Positions 58,538 to 64,000 of a stretch of 64,000 bases of DNA are shown here, one piece after another. The notes under the pieces are model-generated. The model was not told where the DNA came from, did not search any database, and worked only from the letters and a program-made list of their open reading frames with translations. The first letter of the stretch is position 1. Each line of letters begins with the position of its first letter. The stretch spans positions 40,283,880-40,347,879 of the forward strand of contig CM060080.1 in the NCBI GenBank assembly GCA_030533445.1, written 5' to 3'. The position numbers and the translations under genes were made by a program. Origin of the DNA: Cyprinodon diabolis. Taxonomy: Eukaryota; Chordata; Actinopteri; Cyprinodontiformes; Cyprinodontidae.

Positions 58538-58815
58538 TGCACTGGAAAAAATCTAAATCAAGATAAATCATTTTTCTAAAAATAAGTGAATTTGTTCTTG
58601 AATTGAGAAGGTAAAAGAGACATTTTGCAAATGGAACAAGACAATTTAAAATAATAAAACACAATTGCATTGTCTTATTTTAAGTGCATTTTATCTACAT
58701 ATCTTGTTTTAGGAGTAAAAATACTCATTCCATTTGCAAATCATCTCATTTGCGTACACAAATTAAGGGTAAATGGACTTAAATTACGACATTTTTAAAT
58801 CGTTTTTCCAGTGTG
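58538..58815. mobile_element. CACTG(G/C)AAAAA MITE, second full copy (274 bp)
   Basis: The element 58540-58813 starts CACTGGAAAAAATC and ends GATTTTTCCAGTG-like (CGTTTTTCCAGTG), flanked by TG on both sides (58538-58539 and 58814-58815). The interior shares ATTGAGAAGGTAA, CAAATGGAACAAGACAATTT and TTGCATTGTCTTATTTTAAG with the copies at 29549 and 1181. It is non-coding. Confidence 0.78.
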
Positions 58816-61800
58816 GGACTTAAAATTTGCCTACCTAGATTTCTATTGGAAAGCTGCAGTGGAAAGGAAACACCGAGTCCACTTCTGATATGTTTTAGAT
58901 TTTGAACTCAAGTGCATGTTCCTCCAATGTCTTGAGAATGAATTGAATGACCTTTCTGTGTTTGCGTCAGGAGATTATTCTGCAGCAAAAAGAAAGTTGG
59001 TTTCAGAAACTGACAAATCGAAACAAGCCCATAATAACAAAAAAGTATTTACAGCTTTCTCCCAACATATGAAGTTTGTTGCAAGAAAGTTTGAAAATCA
59101 TTATTGCCGGTTTCGTTTCAGTGTCAGTTTTTTCTTTTTTTTTTCCCACTCTATGGTCATAGCATAATTCAAAGTCTCTGCAGACCAAATATATAAGCAC
59201 ATAGGTGTGTGGTTAAAACATTTAGAGTAGCTCAGGTCAAGCTAGGCTTCATCACTGAGCAGATTTAACTTGCTGTTAAGCTCCTTACAGCACCTGTCGG
59301 TCCTTCTTTCAGCCTGACAAATGTAAGAACATAAAATGAATTTACGTTTACAACAATTTAGTTCATTTACAGCAGATGGGACACTCAGGGGGGGAAAATT
59401 CTGTACCATACAGGGAGCTGTAGCAGCTACCCACTTAAGGCGAAGACCATAAAGTCATAAAATATTAAACATGAAGTAATAAAGATTTTATATTAGGGTC
59501 TCAAAAGACACTGTATTCTTCCGGTCTCATGAAAATAAAAAATCCAAGCCAGTCTAACGGGCCACACTTTGACTGTGATATACGGACACAAAAGCCCTCA
59601 GGTGTAAAAGGCTAATCTCAGTCTCACTTCTCACAATCTACTGACGTCGAACTACTCCTCTGAGTAGATTGTAAACACTTACTGAACCTACATGAAACAT
59701 TTATGAATAGCTGAAGCTTTTGAAAAACGTGATAAAATTCAGACAACTTGTCTCTGACCGTCTGAACACGGCGGCTACAGCAGCTTATGGTTTTAGCGTG
59801 TCGCCGGACGCTCGTGATCAAAGTTCCGCTGCCAAGCAGAGGTTTTAATGCCCCCCTATCAAGCCTCTCATGCACATGGATGATAACTCATGCAGCGTTT
59901 AATGTGATTTTCATGTTCTGCTCGTCAGCATTACCTGACAAATAGCCTGCGGACTTATTTAGAGGTTCTAAGACATCTGTGGAAACAGAGTATATTTCAG
60001 GCCTGCAAGTATGTCCATGACTTAAAGTAGAGAAAGGCTTCTACTAGAGGCAATTTTATTTTATTTAAGATTCCTTTCATTCCTTTAATAAAGATTCCTT
60101 AATTTTATATTATTGGATCAAACCTCTGACACTGTAATACATTGATATTTCACTCATAAGCTCAATCTAAAGAGTGATTATGTTACAGAAGTTGAGCACA
60201 GGTTGTTTACAGACATCGTATCTGACCAACTATTGCAGCAAAGTGACGCAAAACAAGCTCCCACAGACAACTCTTAACCTTCCAGTGTTCCAGCGTGCGA
60301 ATTGATGGTGTACGTGGGAAAAACAGCAAGAGAGTAATGAAGAGAAAGAAGCTCCTCTTGGTAAATCAAAAGCAGAGGTCGAAGAAACGATTCCCCTCCA
60401 CAGAAGAGCAGATTCACAAACAATGCTGTCATTGGCAGCATTTTGTCAGAGATTGCTCTATTCTTTCTGTTTGTGTCCTAATCATCAGCTAAAGCAGTGA
60501 TTAAAAAATACACAAGTATACTTCCCACTCAGTGCCACTATTACGTATTCTACATAATCACTAAGTAAAAACAAGACATAAATATACGTTTGCGGTGATT
60601 AGGCAGCTCTATGTATAAATAACTGTTACGACAGCAAGAAGAACAATAATGCAACAACAAATTAGATAATTAGTGTCTTTGTTATCTTCTGTTAAAGTAT
60701 TAATTATTTTCTTCCTCCTGTGATAACACGCTGAAACATTTTCAAGATATTTAAGAGTTCAGACAAAAATAAGCATCGACTTTTTATTCTAAATCAAGCT
60801 TAGATTGCTGAACTATTTCTGGTTTAATCATAGCTATGGCAGCATTTCATTACAAAAGCATGAAATATGATCCATTCAGATATTTCTCCAACTCCTCCCT
60901 TCCCGAGATACCAGAAAATGTTGGAGCTTCAGCATCTTGATCACTGTGTTAGGAGGAGAGCACAAGGCAGTGAAAGTCCGTCCAGCTTGTGATACATAAT
61001 GCTGGTATGCAGAGCGTGAACATATGGCTCTATAAATAAATATAAATAAATATATAAAGGACCCGTGTTCATTAATGTGTAACCCAACCACTAATTTTCT
61101 TCAAAATCCAGAATGATACAGATATTATTATTGGATCTATTCATCTGTACTTTAATGCATACTTTCAAATTTTGACTGCCTGATTTGCCAGTTCTGAAGC
61201 AGTTGAAAAAATGCATCTATAAAAAAAAAATCATAATAAAACTGTTTCATTGTACATAAAATTAAATAAAATGTGGACACTTTGTGGACAGTTTTCTTAT
61301 TTTTTTAGTTTATTAAACTAGCAATAGGTCTCTAAATTTGAATAAATTGCATAATATCTAAACTTTTTGTATTAAATTATATTTCTAAAGTGCAGTGTTC
61401 TATACCTTGGATTTCCCCCATATTACTGGAAAATACTTTCATAAATTAAAGCAGGGTAGAATTAGTGACAAACTGCAATGAAGGTTCCCAACTTCAGCTT
61501 TTTTTCTTTATACTCCTATAATAACACGGAGCCATTGCATTGTAAGTGAGTGCAAACCTAACATAATGGACGTTCACTGAATCTGCATTAAAATAGCGTC
61601 TGGCTGACAAAGCCTTCAGACCAAATCCAAACAGCCAATGTTGTCTTTTAATCCCATTCTTTTTAACATTTCCTGGGCTGCCTAATGTTTCCAAAAAAGA
61701 AAAACAGTTTGCAGAAATCATTTTTATTTTGCCTCCCTTAATGATGGCTGTGCATCTGCTGGGACAGGAGCAACAATACTTTAACCTAAAAAATGCATCC

Positions 61801-61974
61801 CACGACAAAAAAAAAGATACATGAAAAAAATGTTCAGAATAGTTCAAACCCCAAGAATATTTTGCAAGAAAATGTATCAATAAAAATAATCTCCTGCTGA
61901 CTGGAACTCGCTAACAGATTGCTAGTTATTTTTAATATTTATTGTTCTTTGTACATTCAAATGTAAACCTATCC
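58816..61974. other. Unique sequence, nothing identified
   Basis: A CpG-containing stretch at ~59640-59870 (GAACACGGCGGCTAC, GTGTCGCCGGACGCTCG) is unusual for the area but carries only a domain-less 83-codon minus frame. Everything else is AT-rich without features. Confidence 0.35.
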
Positions 61975-62434
61975 AAGTGTTCAAATAGGCAACAACAATA
62001 ATCAAAACTAACATTCTTTTTTGATTTTTTAATTTCATTATCTTTCATCTATCCATAAATCTGTATTATTAAAGTACATCTGTATTATGTTCATATTTTC
62101 CTCAATGTTGTTTGATCTTCTTACAATATTTCTCTGTGGTTTTAAAGGCTGAATTATTGTTTTTCTTTTATTACTGACTAATTAAAAAAGGCTGCTTAAC
62201 ATAACAGCCTAATTTTGCTGAATCTGTTTAAACTGTAGTTGTGTTTTTTCAGCAGATGTACCCACTGCGATGCAGCTACTTCAAGGTATAAAGCAGCTTT
62301 TATGCATTCAAGGTTGTTTTTTTTATGCTAAATTTGAACTTCACCAAATAGTTTTCACCAACTCTAGAGGCCATCAGACGCTCCCATGCTATTGGCTGAT
62401 ATGCTACTTATAAGTGTTGAAATAGGCAACAACA
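61975..62434. repeat. Direct repeat pair of 23 bp, 437 bp apart
   Basis: AAGTGTTCAAATAGGCAACA (61975) recurs as AAGTGTTGAAATAGGCAACA (62412), each followed by ACA; 22 of 23 bases agree. It may be a small duplication or two sites of a dispersed motif. Confidence 0.6.
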
Positions 62435-64000
62435 GCAATGATCATAATGCAATTTTGCCAAAGTGTGGCTGTTGGTGATTCTCCCCACGTGAAGCTCAGG
62501 TCATGTGCCTGGAAATCTGATTAGGCTAATTCAAAAGCTTCACTCCGGCCTCCTTTAAAGCTTGAGCTTAAGAAGAGTAGGAAGGCAATGAGGGGTGAAT
62601 CTAATTAGTGGCGCTTCAAATATGTTACCCTGAGACCTGCCAATATCTTTAAAAAGCCATATATCCTTGACCTAATGGCATTGAAAAGGTCAGCTTACCA
62701 GGAGACCATCTGTAGGTAGCTGTGAATAAGATGTGCCTTCTGCTCCTGTCAGTTCAAAGTAAACAGCTTGTAGTTTTAGTTAATCCATCTTCAGAAAGGT
62801 TTTACAAATCCAGCAGGGGCTTTTCCCAACAACAGCCTGATCCTCCAAATTTCTACTGCCTAGTCTCACTTTTTTAACCAAAGTCTAAGTGCCACAGGTC
62901 AATAACTGTGCTTTGTTTTTCTATCTTTCTGTTTAAAGTTGGCTCTTCCTCCAGGCAACTGAAACCGAGGCAAGTCTGGCACTGAAAAGAAGCAATTTGT
63001 TAAAAGGACTGTAGAGTGCTCTTGTCTAATGTTTCATTAAATCATCCCTATTCACCCGCTTCTAGTCTGTAGTAAAGCCTCTTGTGGCAGCCGTGGGATT
63101 TCAAGCTGCCGAGCTGAGGTCAGTGCGGTGCAATCTGATATTTCTTTCTGTAGATGGAGAACATGATTTAACCCGCTCTAGATGGGGTTGTTTTGTTTTG
63201 TTTCTTTAAACTTCTTCCAGTGATTTAAAAGAGTTTCTTGAAAATATTTAAGTACAAATTCGTTTTTTTTATCATTATATTTCTGTCAAATTCCTGCATA
63301 TCTTCCTCATTTTTTAGTGACATGAAGATACGCTGACTTTGGTGAATATCGGCTATTCTTACAACTTTATAAATGCAGCATAGGTAGGTTGATAATCAGC
63401 CACCAAGGTTATTAAAGTGTTTTTGCATGGTAAAGCATAATATATCTGAAATGCCATTTCAATTATACCTGCTATAGAAGGATTTACAGATGCTACTCAG
63501 AAATCAGTGTAAAAAAAATAAAAAATTATGACATTATTTTGTTTTTCCTGATTAAAATTCACTAACCAAACTATGTGAATTGTTGAAACTTAATGTGAAA
63601 CATGTAACCCAGACACAACACCTTCTGAACATTTGGAGACATGAGCTAAAAATAGAGAAGTTATTAAATATCAAACGAAGCATACAGCATCAACACAAAC
63701 ACCCGCTATTTTTCAAGCACAGTAGTGGAGTAGCAGTGAGTTTGCTTTGGAGAAGCAGGATCGGAGTATGTTGCAGTCCAAGGTTAGATCATCTGCTAAA
63801 GAATAGCTGAAATTGGATCCTCCAAGCCATGAAGGAATCTTGTCAAGAAAGGAAGGCAAAGATTTCTTCAAGATAATTTGAGATCATATTAGCTTGTCTT
63901 CAGGGCTGTTTATCAGAATTTGTTGGAAAACTGCAATAAATTATTCATCCTGTAGTTTACACTCTGCTAATTCCTAGATACAGGCTATATTTGTAAAGAC
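62435..64000. other. Unique sequence with a candidate conserved element (~62460-62730)
   Basis: The interval 62460-62730 is repeat-free and well mixed in composition, with TCTGATTAGGCTAATTC, GAATCTAATTAGTGGCGC and GACCTAATGGCATTG. It has the look of a developmental enhancer core but no comparative support. The rest up to the window end carries only a 76-codon plus frame (63580-63810) without a domain. Confidence 0.3.

Overview
This 64-kb window looks like nuclear DNA of a ray-finned (teleost) fish. The base composition is AT-rich. The interspersed repeats are typical of teleosts: an L1-type LINE, L2/CR1-type LINEs with the characteristic 3' tail, Tc1-like transposons, several hAT miniatures with 8-bp target duplications, tRNA-derived SINEs, solo LTRs, and a GGAT array. 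There are no operons, ribosome-binding sites, CRISPR arrays or phage genes. The species cannot be fixed from the sequence; a percomorph such as a killifish or live-bearer relative would fit, but this is inference.

I found no host protein-coding gene I can defend. The only long, clearly real coding stretches belong to retrotransposons. Most other open frames are short, overlap on both strands, or lie in low-complexity DNA. One 70-bp segment near 11.3 kb has exon-like borders and is offered only as a weak candidate. The window is therefore either a gene desert or the inside of a very large intron. Several AT-rich, repeat-free stretches (near 20.3, 22.9, 23.5, 26.8, 31.1, 36.3, 58.1 and 62.6 kb) have the texture of conserved non-coding elements, but that needs alignment to other fishes.

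Layout. 0-8 kb: LINE and MITE fragments, a 5'-truncated L1 with a 15-bp target duplication and an uninterrupted 3' ORF (3.1-5.1 kb), and a 1,041-bp hAT miniature with a perfect 8-bp duplication (6.3-7.3 kb) lying beside an old LINE fragment. 8-12 kb: mostly unique sequence. 12.3-15.3 kb: a 651-bp solo LTR with a 5-bp duplication, an LTR-like repeat and a MITE. 15-21 kb: unique sequence with a TA microsatellite and a known kind of TTAGGG-rich teleost repeat. 21-28 kb: a 998-bp hAT derivative that keeps a broken BED zinc-finger exon, a LINE relic, a tRNA-SINE, and a 631-bp hAT miniature. 28-38 kb: LINE tails, the CACTGCAAAAA MITE family, two nested transposon clusters, and a fold-back MITE. 39.3-42.1 kb: a ~470-bp GGAT array and a dead L2 LINE. 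43-50 kb: Tc1 fragments, including a Tc1 copy interrupted by an 896-bp solo LTR. 51-53.6 kb: a CCGTAAAT MITE and another LINE 3' end. 55-64 kb: a SINE, a MITE and otherwise unique DNA.

The most informative signal is the insertion history. Target duplications and rejoined host sequence allow relative dating at several nests: LTR into Tc1, hAT into a GGCT-type element, and a LINE tail inside two further elements. I did not find evidence for a new functional gene system. The oddities most worth checking are the Tc1 copy bounded by direct rather than inverted repeats, the BED-finger-bearing hAT derivative, and the MITE family with variable flanking dinucleotides.
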